Assembly: GCF_016741855.1 (NCBI RefSeq)
Contig: NZ_JAERRH010000001.1
Span: 930,001 to 994,000, forward strand
DNA: 64,000 nt
Source of the DNA: Streptomyces musisoli
Lineage (GTDB): Bacteria > Actinomycetota > Actinomycetes > Streptomycetales > Streptomycetaceae
Direction of reading: 5' to 3'
Both the position numbers and the translations under genes were made by a program. Under the pieces are notes generated by a model, which searched no databases, was not told the DNA's origin, and saw nothing but the letters and a program-made list of their open reading frames with translations. Positions 6,199 through 14,117 of the stretch are shown piece by piece. Every line of letters begins with the position of its first letter. The first letter of the stretch is position 1.

Positions 6199-8505
6199 TC
6201 AGGAGTCCGCCGTGAGTTCGTCGAGGGCGGCGAGTGCGGAGGCGGCGTCGCCCTGGAGCGGGCTTCTCAGCGCGGCGAGGGCGTCCCGGGCGGCGAGCAG
6301 CGTCCGACGGGCCTCCGGACGGCGCAGCGCGCCGAGGACGCGGCCCAGGTCGAGCCGGGCCGGTTCGGCCCAGGCCGGCATCTGCGCGGCCTCGAAGTGC
6401 GCCAGCGCCCGGCGCAGCGGCGGCTCGGCCTCGTCCCACCGGCCCAGGGCCGCCAGATCGTTCCCGATCTGCTGGTGGGCGACGGCGCGGTACATCGCGA
6501 TCAGTTCGTCGGGCAGTCCCGGGATCCCGGCGCCGCAGATCCGCGCGCTGCGGCGGTGGAGGTCCAGCGCCTCGTCCGGCTGACCGGCCTGCCGCAGGTA
6601 GGCGCCGAGGGAGTTGAGGACCGAGAGTTCGGCCAGCCGGGCCTGTGAAGAGGACTGCGTGCGGAGGCAGTCGGCGGCCTCGCGCATGCGCGCGTGGGCT
6701 CGTTCCGTCCGGCCCAGCCGGTGCAGGGCCCCGGCACCGTAGCCGAGCGCCCAGGCCACCTGGAGTTCGTCCTCGCCGGCACGGGCCGCCACGAGCGCCG
6801 CGTCGGCGGCCGCGAGGGCGGCGTGGAAGTCGTGGGCGCAGTGGTTGTAGGCCCAGGCGAGGTAGTTCAGGTGGACCGCCTCCTCCCGTGTGCTGCCCAG
6901 GGCACGGGCCGCGTCGGCGGAGCGCCGGTACACCTCCACCCACAGTTCCCAGTGCTGGTTGAGATCGGAGAACCAGTGCATCGCCTCCGCCGTGTCCACC
7001 ACCTGCCGGTGGTGGCCGGTGTCGTGCGCGCGGCGCAGCGCGGCGAGCCACTGGAGGCGTTCGGTCTCCAGCCAGGCCCGCGCCTCTTCCCGGCCGACGG
7101 GCGCCCCGTCGGGATCCGGGTCGCCGTGCGGGGCGTCTCGGTGGTGTTCGACGTCGAAGTGGAGAGCGGCGGCGGTGGCCCGGCGCAGCATCCACCGGGC
7201 GGCCCGGTCCAGTGCGGCGTCGCGCTCCTGGGAGCTGTCCTCGGCCTGTGACTGCTCGGCGGCGTACAGCTTGAGCAGGTCGTGGAACCGGTAGCGGTCG
7301 GTGGCCGGGGCGCTGTGCAGCAGCCCGGCATCGGTCAGTTCTTCCGCGCAGGCGGCCGCGTCGGCGGGCGGCAGGCCGGCCAGGAGCGCCACGGTCTCGG
7401 GGCTGAAGTCGGGTCCGGCGGCCAGCGCGGCACGGCGCAGGAACAGCGCCGTCCCTGGGGACAGTTGCCGGTACGACAGCGCGAAGGCGGCGCGCACCCC
7501 CAGGTTCCCGGCCTGGAGGCCGTCCAGCCGCCGGCTCTCGGTGGCGAGCCTGCCGACAAGCTTGTCGAGGCGCTCGTGCGGTCTGCTCAGCAGCCGCTGG
7601 CCCGCGATCCGGACGGCCAGCGGCAGGTTGCCGCACAGGTCGGTCAGGTCGCGGGCGGCCTGGGCTTCCGCCTGGACCCGTTCGGGGCCGACGATGCGGG
7701 TCAGCAGTTCGACCGCTTCCTCGCGCCGCAGCAGAGCCAGATCGGTCCGGTGGACCGCTTCCAGGCCCGCCAGCGCGTTCCTGCTGGTGATGATCGTCAG
7801 CGACGGGCCGTCGCCGGGCAGCAGGGGGCGGACCTGCGACTCGTCGACGGCGTTGTCCAGCAGGAGCAGCACGCGCCGGTCGCGGACCAGGGAGCGCCAC
7901 AGGCCGGACCGGTCGTCGGTGTCCGCCGGGATCGCGGCGTCGGCGACGCCCGTCGCCCGCAGCAGCCTGGCGAGCGCGTCACGCGGTGTGGTCGGCTCGG
8001 GATCCATGCCGTGCAGGTCGAGGGCGTACCGGCCGTCCGGGAAGCGGGGTGCGAGCAGGTGCCCCGCGTGCACCGCGAAGGCGGTCTTGCCGAGGCCCGG
8101 CTGGCCCGCGACCACGCTCACCGCCGCACGGGCGGGGCCGATGTGTTCGGCCAGGTCCGCGAGACGGGCGAGGGCCGGGCCGCGGGCCGTGAAGTCGTGG
8201 ATGTCGCGCGGCAGGGCCAGGGCGGTGTGGGCGGCCGGTCCGGTGGTCGTCCGGGGACGGCCCAGGGCGGCGGCCTTCTCCAGTCGCCCGGCGGTGGCGT
8301 CGTCCAGTCCGAGGCCTTCGGCCAGTGCCTGCACGGTGCGGCGCTGTGGTCCTCGGGTCCGCCCGCGTTCCATGTCCGCCAGCGCGCGTACGCTCACGCC
8401 GCAGAGGTGGGCCAGCGCCTCCTGACTGAATCCGGCGCGTGTCCGCAGTGCGCGCAGCTGCTGTCCGAAGTCCCCCACGGCGGGTGCGCCGTTCCCCACA
8501 GACAA
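6199..8505 (-). CDS. HTH-STAND (NB-ARC) ATPase with TPR tail
   Basis: 768 residues. An XRE helix-turn-helix occupies residues 12-70 (AGFSQEALAHLCGVSVRALA). An NB-ARC/AAA-type NTPase follows at about 105-420, with P-loop GQPGLGKTA, Walker B RRVLLLLDN, sensor IITSRNAL and GNLPLAVRIAG. The C-terminal part (about 430-760) is helical and TPR-like with repeated A/L-rich helices. This is the AfsR/SARP-related STAND switch architecture with XRE replacing the BTAD part. Such proteins bind DNA and change state on sensing a ligand through the TPR region. It stands alone, divergent from a small unknown gene at 8704 that may be a target. Family firm, target unknown. Confidence 0.85.
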   Translation of the reverse strand: MSVGNGAPAVGDFGQQLRALRTRAGFSQEALAHLCGVSVRALADMERGRTRGPQRRTVQALAEGLGLDDATAGRLEKAAALGRPRTTTGPAAHTALALPRDIHDFTARGPALARLADLAEHIGPARAAVSVVAGQPGLGKTAFAVHAGHLLAPRFPDGRYALDLHGMDPEPTTPRDALARLLRATGVADAAIPADTDDRSGLWRSLVRDRRVLLLLDNAVDESQVRPLLPGDGPSLTIITSRNALAGLEAVHRTDLALLRREEAVELLTRIVGPERVQAEAQAARDLTDLCGNLPLAVRIAGQRLLSRPHERLDKLVGRLATESRRLDGLQAGNLGVRAAFALSYRQLSPGTALFLRRAALAAGPDFSPETVALLAGLPPADAAACAEELTDAGLLHSAPATDRYRFHDLLKLYAAEQSQAEDSSQERDAALDRAARWMLRRATAAALHFDVEHHRDAPHGDPDPDGAPVGREEARAWLETERLQWLAALRRAHDTGHHRQVVDTAEAMHWFSDLNQHWELWVEVYRRSADAARALGSTREEAVHLNYLAWAYNHCAHDFHAALAAADAALVAARAGEDELQVAWALGYGAGALHRLGRTERAHARMREAADCLRTQSSSQARLAELSVLNSLGAYLRQAGQPDEALDLHRRSARICGAGIPGLPDELIAMYRAVAHQQIGNDLAALGRWDEAEPPLRRALAHFEAAQMPAWAEPARLDLGRVLGALRRPEARRTLLAARDALAALRSPLQGDAASALAALDELTADS

Positions 8506-8703
8506 TGCCCCCGGTCAACGGACCCGTCCGGATGCGAGTCCCGGCAGAAGTATGGCCGATGGCACTCCTGCCGGTGGAACCGCCTGGGCCGCCGGTTCGG
8601 GGTCTGGTCGACTGAGGACAGGTGGGGGACGGACCGGTGCGCCCTCGCCGTGCGGTCCACGGCCGCGCCGGCCACCGGCCTTCGAAAACGGGGAATCCGA
8701 CGT

Positions 8704-9105
8704 ATGAGCAGCAGCAACGAGCGGTCGTCCGCCTCCCCCGGCGCGTCCCACAAGTTCGCCGCCGGCCGGCTGGACCGCACGCGGACGCACAAGGCGTGCG
8801 GCGACGTGGCGTACCGGCTGATGAACGACGGCACGATCTCGGACGTGCGCTTCAACCACATCCACGCCTACGCGCGTCCGCGGGACCAGCGTGCGGACGG
8901 GGCGGCGCACGTGCTGAACATCCCCGGCTCCCACATGAAGGCCAAGCGCGACGCGATCTACGGCTACAACACCTGGGGCCCCGGCCGGAGTCTGTACGCG
9001 CTCGGCTACCACAGCGTCCCCGAGCCGCTGGAGGCCGCGCACGACGACCCCCGCGAGTTCGTCCGCACGCTGCCGTCCGGCTGCCGGCCGGGCAAGGGCG
9101 ACTGA
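8704..9105 (+). CDS. Small basic protein of unknown function
   Basis: 133 residues starting MSSSNERSSASPGASHKFAA. Rich in His, Arg and Tyr (FNHIHAYARP, IYGYNTWGPGRSLYALGYH), with no signal peptide or membrane segment. I do not recognise it. The start is the first ATG after the divergent intergenic region; only a weak GGGGA precedes it. A DUF4232-type lipoprotein follows 80 bases later in the same direction, and the divergent HTH-STAND regulator lies 198 bases upstream. Codon use matches the surroundings, and the opposite-strand frames look like shadows, so I take it as real. Confidence 0.55.
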   Translation: MSSSNERSSASPGASHKFAAGRLDRTRTHKACGDVAYRLMNDGTISDVRFNHIHAYARPRDQRADGAAHVLNIPGSHMKAKRDAIYGYNTWGPGRSLYALGYHSVPEPLEAAHDDPREFVRTLPSGCRPGKGD

Positions 9106-9185
9106 CCGCCGCGCACCCCCGGCAGCCGGACAACGGCCGGCGGCGGCACGCCACGGCCCCGCACCATCGACAAGGGACCATCTCC

Positions 9186-9914
9186 ATGAACTCACTGCGT
9201 CACCGCTCCACCCTGCTCGCCGCCGCGAGCACGGCAGTCCTCGCGCTGTCCCTGACCGCGTGCCAGGACGACGCGGACGCGAAACCGGCTACCGGGACGA
9301 CTGCTTCGGCGGCAGCCGACGCGGCCCGGGGGCAGGCGACCGGCTCCACGCCCACAACGGGCGCGGCCGGCTCGAAGGGATCGGACGGGGCCGCCGGCGC
9401 CTCGGAGTCCACGGGCTCCGCCGGCGCCACGGGATCCTCGGACTCCGCCGGCGCGAGCGGCTCCGGCACCGCCGGTGAGCAGGCCTCGGCCGCCGCCCCG
9501 GCCTGTACCGCGAAGGACGTCCGCATCACCGCCGCCACCCAGGGCGGGCCGCCTTACACCCACCTCGTCCTGACGGCGAAGAACACCTCCGGCCACACCT
9601 GCCGGCTGCCGGGCTTTCCGCACGTCCAGTTCCTGGAGAGCCACAAGCAGGACGTCCCTGCCGTGGGCAGGAGCAGGCCCGCCACTCCGGTCGTGCTCCA
9701 TGCGGGCGAACCCGCCTACGCCGCGGTGAAGTTGTCGGACGGCGGCACCGACGAGGACAACGAGCCGGTCTCGGCGTTCTCCGTCACGCTGGAGGGCGAC
9801 TCCACCGTCATCGCCGTCACCGCCCCCGGCAGCGGCGGCATCGCCGTCGACCCGGCGAAGGCCCTCACGGGTTACTGGACCCCCGAACTCCGCAACGGCG
9901 CGGACGACTTCTGA
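9186..9914 (+). CDS. DUF4232-type lipoprotein
   Basis: 242 residues. The signal peptide ends in the lipobox LTAC, then comes a long Ala/Gly/Ser/Thr linker (residues 30-100), then a compact domain beginning ACTAKDVRITAATQGG and containing HLVLTAKNTSGHTCRLPGFPHVQF. This matches the streptomycete DUF4232 pattern: an extracellular beta-rich domain with two Cys, function unknown. ATG at 9186 follows AAGGGACCATCTCC. A strong hairpin 7 bases after the stop ends the transcript. Confidence 0.8.
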   Translation: MNSLRHRSTLLAAASTAVLALSLTACQDDADAKPATGTTASAAADAARGQATGSTPTTGAAGSKGSDGAAGASESTGSAGATGSSDSAGASGSGTAGEQASAAAPACTAKDVRITAATQGGPPYTHLVLTAKNTSGHTCRLPGFPHVQFLESHKQDVPAVGRSRPATPVVLHAGEPAYAAVKLSDGGTDEDNEPVSAFSVTLEGDSTVIAVTAPGSGGIAVDPAKALTGYWTPELRNGADDF

Positions 9915-9920
9915 CGATCT

Positions 9921-9967
9921 CCCGCCTGTGCGGTTCCGTCCCCTCGAACTCGGGCCGCACAGGCGGG
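9921..9967. terminator. Hairpin after DUF4232 lipoprotein
   Basis: CCCGCCTGTGCGG (9921-9933) pairs perfectly with CCGCACAGGCGGG (9955-9967), a 13-bp stem right after the stop codon. Confidence 0.85.
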
Positions 9968-10063
9968 CCGTGGCGTTCCGGCCCCCCGGGTGCCGCCGCA
10001 CGGGCGGTCGATGGTGCTCGCCGCCCTTCCCGACGCCGGCCGGGCTGCAATGTGCGCCCCGCG

Positions 10064-10174
10064 GATCACGGGGCGCCCTGGTGGATCGGGCCGGAGGCCG
10101 CATCACGGGGCGCCCTTGCGTATCAGGCCGAGGGCCGGATCACCAGGCTCCCCGGTGCATCAGACCCAGGGTGA
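10064..10174. repeat. 37-bp imperfect tandem triplet at DoxX 3' end
   Basis: ATCAC recurs at 10065, 10102 and 10139, exactly 37 bases apart, each followed by a GC-rich block. The third copy contains the last codons and stop of the DoxX-like gene, and the first two lie downstream, so they look like decayed duplications of the gene's end. The period is not a multiple of three. Confidence 0.65.
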
Positions 10175-10496
10175 GGACGGCCACCGCGGTGGCCAGGAAC
10201 ACGATGCCGCCCACGATGTTGCGGGAGCCCACCCGCAGGTGGGCGATGATCGCGCCGATGAAGTACAGCACGAGGCCGGAGGCGGCGAGAGTCGTCAGGA
10301 TCGGCACGGCGAGTCCGGCCAGCAGCCCCAGGGTGCCCGCTGCCAGTAACGCGCCCAGCACCGGGACGTACTTCCGGGGTATGCCCTTCATGTCCGCCTG
10401 GGTCTTGGGGTATTCGTGGCCGATCAGATAGGTGACGGCGGCGGCACCGTTGAAGACCACGCCGAGGATGGTGACCGTGACGAAGGCGATGGACAC
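10140..10496 (-). CDS. DoxX-like small membrane protein
   Basis: 118 residues with four hydrophobic segments (about 5-25, 45-65, 68-85, 95-112) and the DoxX-type N-terminus FVTVTILGVVFNGAAAVTYL. DoxX-like proteins are small four-helix membrane proteins linked loosely to redox or thiol stress; the activity of this one cannot be read from sequence. Monocistronic, with its 3' end lying in a 37-bp repeat. Confidence 0.75.
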   Translation of the reverse strand: MSIAFVTVTILGVVFNGAAAVTYLIGHEYPKTQADMKGIPRKYVPVLGALLAAGTLGLLAGLAVPILTTLAASGLVLYFIGAIIAHLRVGSRNIVGGIVFLATAVAVLTLGLMHRGAW

Positions 10497-11494
10497 GTTC
10501 TCTCCGCTCTGTGGGACGGTGCTGCCGGGCCCCCGTCATGGAATGCCGTTCTCCGGATGGCCGGCCGGCGACCCGATCGGTGACATCGGTGCGGCGCCGG
10601 GCGCGCCAGTGGCCCGAACACCTGGCTGCCGCTGATCAACACCTCGACGCAATGGTGCGGTTGGGGGCTGGGGTGCTTCCGTGCGCTGCTGATCGTACAT
10701 GTCGTCCCACCGCGGGCAATGGGCCTTACGCGCTCTTCCTCGGACGCTTGTCGCTTCGTGATCGGACCGCGGAATAACACCTTTGTGGTGCCGTCCGGGC
10801 CGGCGAGCCGTGCCGTCCGACGCGAGGACCAACAGGCCAGGTTCATTGAGGGTTCAACGGGAGTTCGGCCGACGGCGCCGGCCCTGATACGGAAACCGGC
10901 CACAAGCCAGGAACACGCAATTCCGCTTTGCGGCGGCCCGAGTACGCACCGCGACCGGCGTGGCGGTCTCCGGTGGAACTCCTACTTCCCCCGTTGCGCG
11001 AGGGCGGGTCACGCCGGGCAACGGACGGGCCGGATGCCGTAGTCGCCGTTGTGCGGGCGCCACCGTTACGCGCACACCGCACCGGATCCCCTCTTCGCGT
11101 TCCACCGGGCGCCACCCGTGCGTGGATTCCCGCGTGTTATTTCAGGGTGAAACCATGTGTATGCGGCCCGGGCCCGGCGGGCGCGCGGAATCAAGGCTCC
11201 ATTCTCCCTGGTCAGCGCCGTAACGGTGGGTATTTGGGCAGGTCGGAGGCCGGGAGCGGGAAGTGACCGTGTTCCGGCGGCCCCACCAGCATGCGGGGGC
11301 CGCTGTTCGAGTGAACCATTGGACGTCCTGGCCCGTACCAATACCAAGGGCCACGGACTCGGCGCGGATTTCGGGCACACCTGGGGAGCCGCGCTAAGTG
11401 GCAGCCTTCTGTTTGCCTGGCCAAACTGAAACAGGCGGTTGGTGATCAGAGAGCCGACCGGCCAACGGCATCCATACGTCCCTCAGGAGCTCGA
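10497..11494. other. 1-kb gap with no supported gene
   Basis: Open frames here are short, Arg/Pro rich and lack ribosome sites. Base composition is patchier, with AT-richer stretches such as the segment around 11220-11260 and 11395-11460. The last part, up to AGGAGCTCGAATG, must hold the promoter of the biosynthetic operon starting at 11495. I see no tRNA, repeat or known operator. Confidence 0.6.
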
Positions 11495-14104
11495 ATGGTG
11501 GAGCAGTCCTCCGAGGTCCCCATATCAGGGCCGGGTAAACCTGCCGTCTCCCTGAGCGACACCGGTCCGGTCCGGACGGAGACCGAAAACAAACTCGCGG
11601 CAGCGCTCGCTGAACTCGTCGGCACCGAACATGTTCCGGCCGAGAGTCACTTCTTCACCGACCTGGGTGCCAATTCCCTGGTCATGGCCCAGTTCTGCGC
11701 CCGCCTGCGGAAAATTCCGGACCTGCCCTCTCCCTCCATCAGGGACATCTACCGGCACCCCACGATCCGCAGCCTCACGGCGGCCCTGGCGCCGGCCGCG
11801 CCCGCTGCCGCCGCTGTCACCGACAAGGCGAACGGCACCCCGGTGCCGGCACCCGTGGTGGCACCGGCCCCGGTGACCCGCACGGGCCGGCTGGGCCATC
11901 TGCTGTGCGGCAGCTCCCAACTGCTGATCTTCCTCGTGTACTCCCTGGTCTCCGGGTTCGTCACCGCCACCGCGTACGAGTGGATCGCCGCCGGTTCGGG
12001 CGCGCTCGAGATCTACCTGCGGTCGCTGGTGTTCGGAAGCGGCGGCTTCCTCGCGCTGTGCGCCTTCCCGGTCGTCGCGAAATGGCTGCTCGTCGGCCGC
12101 TGGAAATCGGCCGAGTTCCCCGTCTGGGGCCTGGCCTACCTGCGCTTCTGGCTGGTCAAGGCCCTCCTGCACGCGAACCCGATGGTGTTCCTCGCCGGCA
12201 CCCCGCTGTACGTGCTCTACCTGCGGGCCCTCGGCGCGCGGATCGGCAAGGGGGTCACGATCCTGTCCCGCTCGGTCCCGGTCTGCACCGACCTGCTGAC
12301 CATCGGGTCCGGGACGGTGATCCGCAAGGAGTGCTTCTTCCTGGGCTACCGGGCGTACGCCGGCCGTATCCAGACCGGTCCGGTCACGCTCGGCCGGGAC
12401 GTGTTCATCGGCGAGAAGACGGTCCTGGACATCGACACCACGATGGGCGACGGCGCGCAGCTGGGTCATTCCTCCGGCCTGCACCGGGGCCAGACGGTCC
12501 CGGCCGGCGAGCGCTGGCACGGGTCCCCCGCGGAGCCCACGCAGGTCGACTACGTACGCGTCCCGCCGGCCCGGTGCGGCACCGCGCGCCGGATCTGGTT
12601 CGGCTCCGTGACGCTGCTCCAGATGCTCCTGCTGTACCTCCCGCTCGCCGTCGGCGGCGTGTACATCCTGTTCACCGAGGTGCCGGCGATCGGCAAGCGA
12701 CTCGATCCGCAGACGGCCGCGCTGTCCCGGCCCGAGCTGATCTCCGACGCGCTGACCGTCTCGCTCGCCCTGTTCTCCGGCTTCGTCGTCGTGGGCCTCG
12801 TCGCCCTGTACACCGCGCCGCGCCTGCTGAGCCTGATCGTCCGGCCCGACCGGGTCTACCCGCTCTACGGACTCCACTACACGCTGCACCGCGCGGTGTC
12901 GCGCATGACGAACATCAAGTTCTACGCCTGGCTCTTCGGTGACAGTTCGTACATCGTGCATTACCTCAGGGGTCTCGGATACGACCTGTCACAGGTCGAG
13001 CAGACCGGATCCAATTTCGGCACCGAGGTGCAGCACGAGACGCCTTTCCTGGTCTCCGTCGGCAGCGGAACGATGGTCGCCGACGGGCTCTCCCTGATCA
13101 ATGCCGACTATTCCAGTACGTCCTTCCGGCTGTCCCGGGTGGCGATCGGACCGCGTAATTTCCTGGGGAACAACATCGCCTATCCCTCGGGCGGCAGGAC
13201 GGGTGACAACTGCCTGCTCGCGACCAAGGTGATGGTGCCGCTCGACGGCGAGGTCCGCGAGGGCGTGGGGCTGCTCGGTTCGCCGTGCTTCGAGATCCCC
13301 CGCTCGGTGGACCGGGACGCACGGTTCGACCACCTCAGGTCGGGCGCGGAACTGCGCCGTCATCTCGCCGCGAAGAACCGTTACAACCTGATCTCGATGA
13401 CCTGGATGCTGTTCGCGCGCTGGCTGCACGTCTTCCTGCTCACGCTGCTCGCCCTCGTCTCCTTGGACCTGTACGGCGTGGTCGGACACGTGGTGATCGC
13501 GCTGTACCTGGCGCTGACGCTCGCGTTGTCCACCGCGTACTACGTCCTGGTGGAGCGCCTCATGACGCGGTTCCGCGGGCTGACCCCCCAGCTGTGTTCC
13601 ATCTACGACCGGAGCTTCTGGCTGCACGAGCGCCTGTGGAAGGTGCCGGTCCAGTACCTGAACATCTTCAACGGAACCCCCTTCAAGAGCCTCGTCTGGC
13701 GGCTGCTTGGCGCCCGCGTCGGCAAGAGGGTGTTCGACGACGGCTGCTTCGTGACGGAACGGACCCTCGCCGTCATCGGCGACGAGTGCACCCTCAACAT
13801 CGGCAGCAAGATCCAGTGCCACTCGCAGGAGGACGGCACCTTCAAGTCCGACGGCATCACGCTCGGCGCCGGCTGCACGCTCGGTGTCGCCGCCCATGTG
13901 CACTACGGCGTGACCCTCGGCGAAGGCTCGGTGCTGGCCCCCGATTCCTTCCTCATGAAGGGCGAGGAAGTCCCCCCGAACGCGCAGTGGGGCGGCAACC
14001 CGGCCGTGGACATGCCCGAGGCCGGCAGCCGGCCGCACGGCCCGGGCCGGGCCCCGCGAACGAGCGGCGCCACCGCGGCCGCCCCGAGTTCCGCCACGAG
14101 TTGA
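11495..14104 (+). CDS. Carrier protein fused to Pls-type membrane condensing domain
   Basis: 869 residues. An N-terminal peptidyl-carrier domain has its phosphopantetheine Ser at about residue 61 (DLGANSLVMAQF). An Ala/Pro linker follows, then alternating membrane helices (around 135-160, 172-196, 366-395, 420-440, 630-690) and three soluble left-handed-beta-helix blocks (about 240-355, 475-620, 735-840; for example IGKGVTILSRSVPVCTDLLT and VGKRVFDDGCF). This is the C-terminal architecture of epsilon-poly-L-lysine synthetase (Pls) and related homopolyamino-acid synthetases, where tandem soluble domains between helices join monomers at the membrane. Pls carries A-PCP in front; here the A domain is absent and must act in trans, most simply from the next gene. 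RBS AGGAG, six bases before ATG. Confidence 0.85.
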   Translation: MVEQSSEVPISGPGKPAVSLSDTGPVRTETENKLAAALAELVGTEHVPAESHFFTDLGANSLVMAQFCARLRKIPDLPSPSIRDIYRHPTIRSLTAALAPAAPAAAAVTDKANGTPVPAPVVAPAPVTRTGRLGHLLCGSSQLLIFLVYSLVSGFVTATAYEWIAAGSGALEIYLRSLVFGSGGFLALCAFPVVAKWLLVGRWKSAEFPVWGLAYLRFWLVKALLHANPMVFLAGTPLYVLYLRALGARIGKGVTILSRSVPVCTDLLTIGSGTVIRKECFFLGYRAYAGRIQTGPVTLGRDVFIGEKTVLDIDTTMGDGAQLGHSSGLHRGQTVPAGERWHGSPAEPTQVDYVRVPPARCGTARRIWFGSVTLLQMLLLYLPLAVGGVYILFTEVPAIGKRLDPQTAALSRPELISDALTVSLALFSGFVVVGLVALYTAPRLLSLIVRPDRVYPLYGLHYTLHRAVSRMTNIKFYAWLFGDSSYIVHYLRGLGYDLSQVEQTGSNFGTEVQHETPFLVSVGSGTMVADGLSLINADYSSTSFRLSRVAIGPRNFLGNNIAYPSGGRTGDNCLLATKVMVPLDGEVREGVGLLGSPCFEIPRSVDRDARFDHLRSGAELRRHLAAKNRYNLISMTWMLFARWLHVFLLTLLALVSLDLYGVVGHVVIALYLALTLALSTAYYVLVERLMTRFRGLTPQLCSIYDRSFWLHERLWKVPVQYLNIFNGTPFKSLVWRLLGARVGKRVFDDGCFVTERTLAVIGDECTLNIGSKIQCHSQEDGTFKSDGITLGAGCTLGVAAHVHYGVTLGEGSVLAPDSFLMKGEEVPPNAQWGGNPAVDMPEAGSRPHGPGRAPRTSGATAAAPSSATS

Positions 14105-14117
14105 GGAAGGCCATTCG

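Noticed and set aside
5754..6215. Plus-strand Gly/Ala/Ser/Arg repeat protein
   Set aside because: Simply the 36-bp tandem array read in frame; no start signal and no recognisable domain.
10497..11494. Missing adenylation domain upstream of the Pls-like gene
   Set aside because: I looked for A-domain motifs (SGTTGxPKG, YGxTE, NGKxDR) in the frames of this gap and found none, so a simple frameshift does not explain the split.
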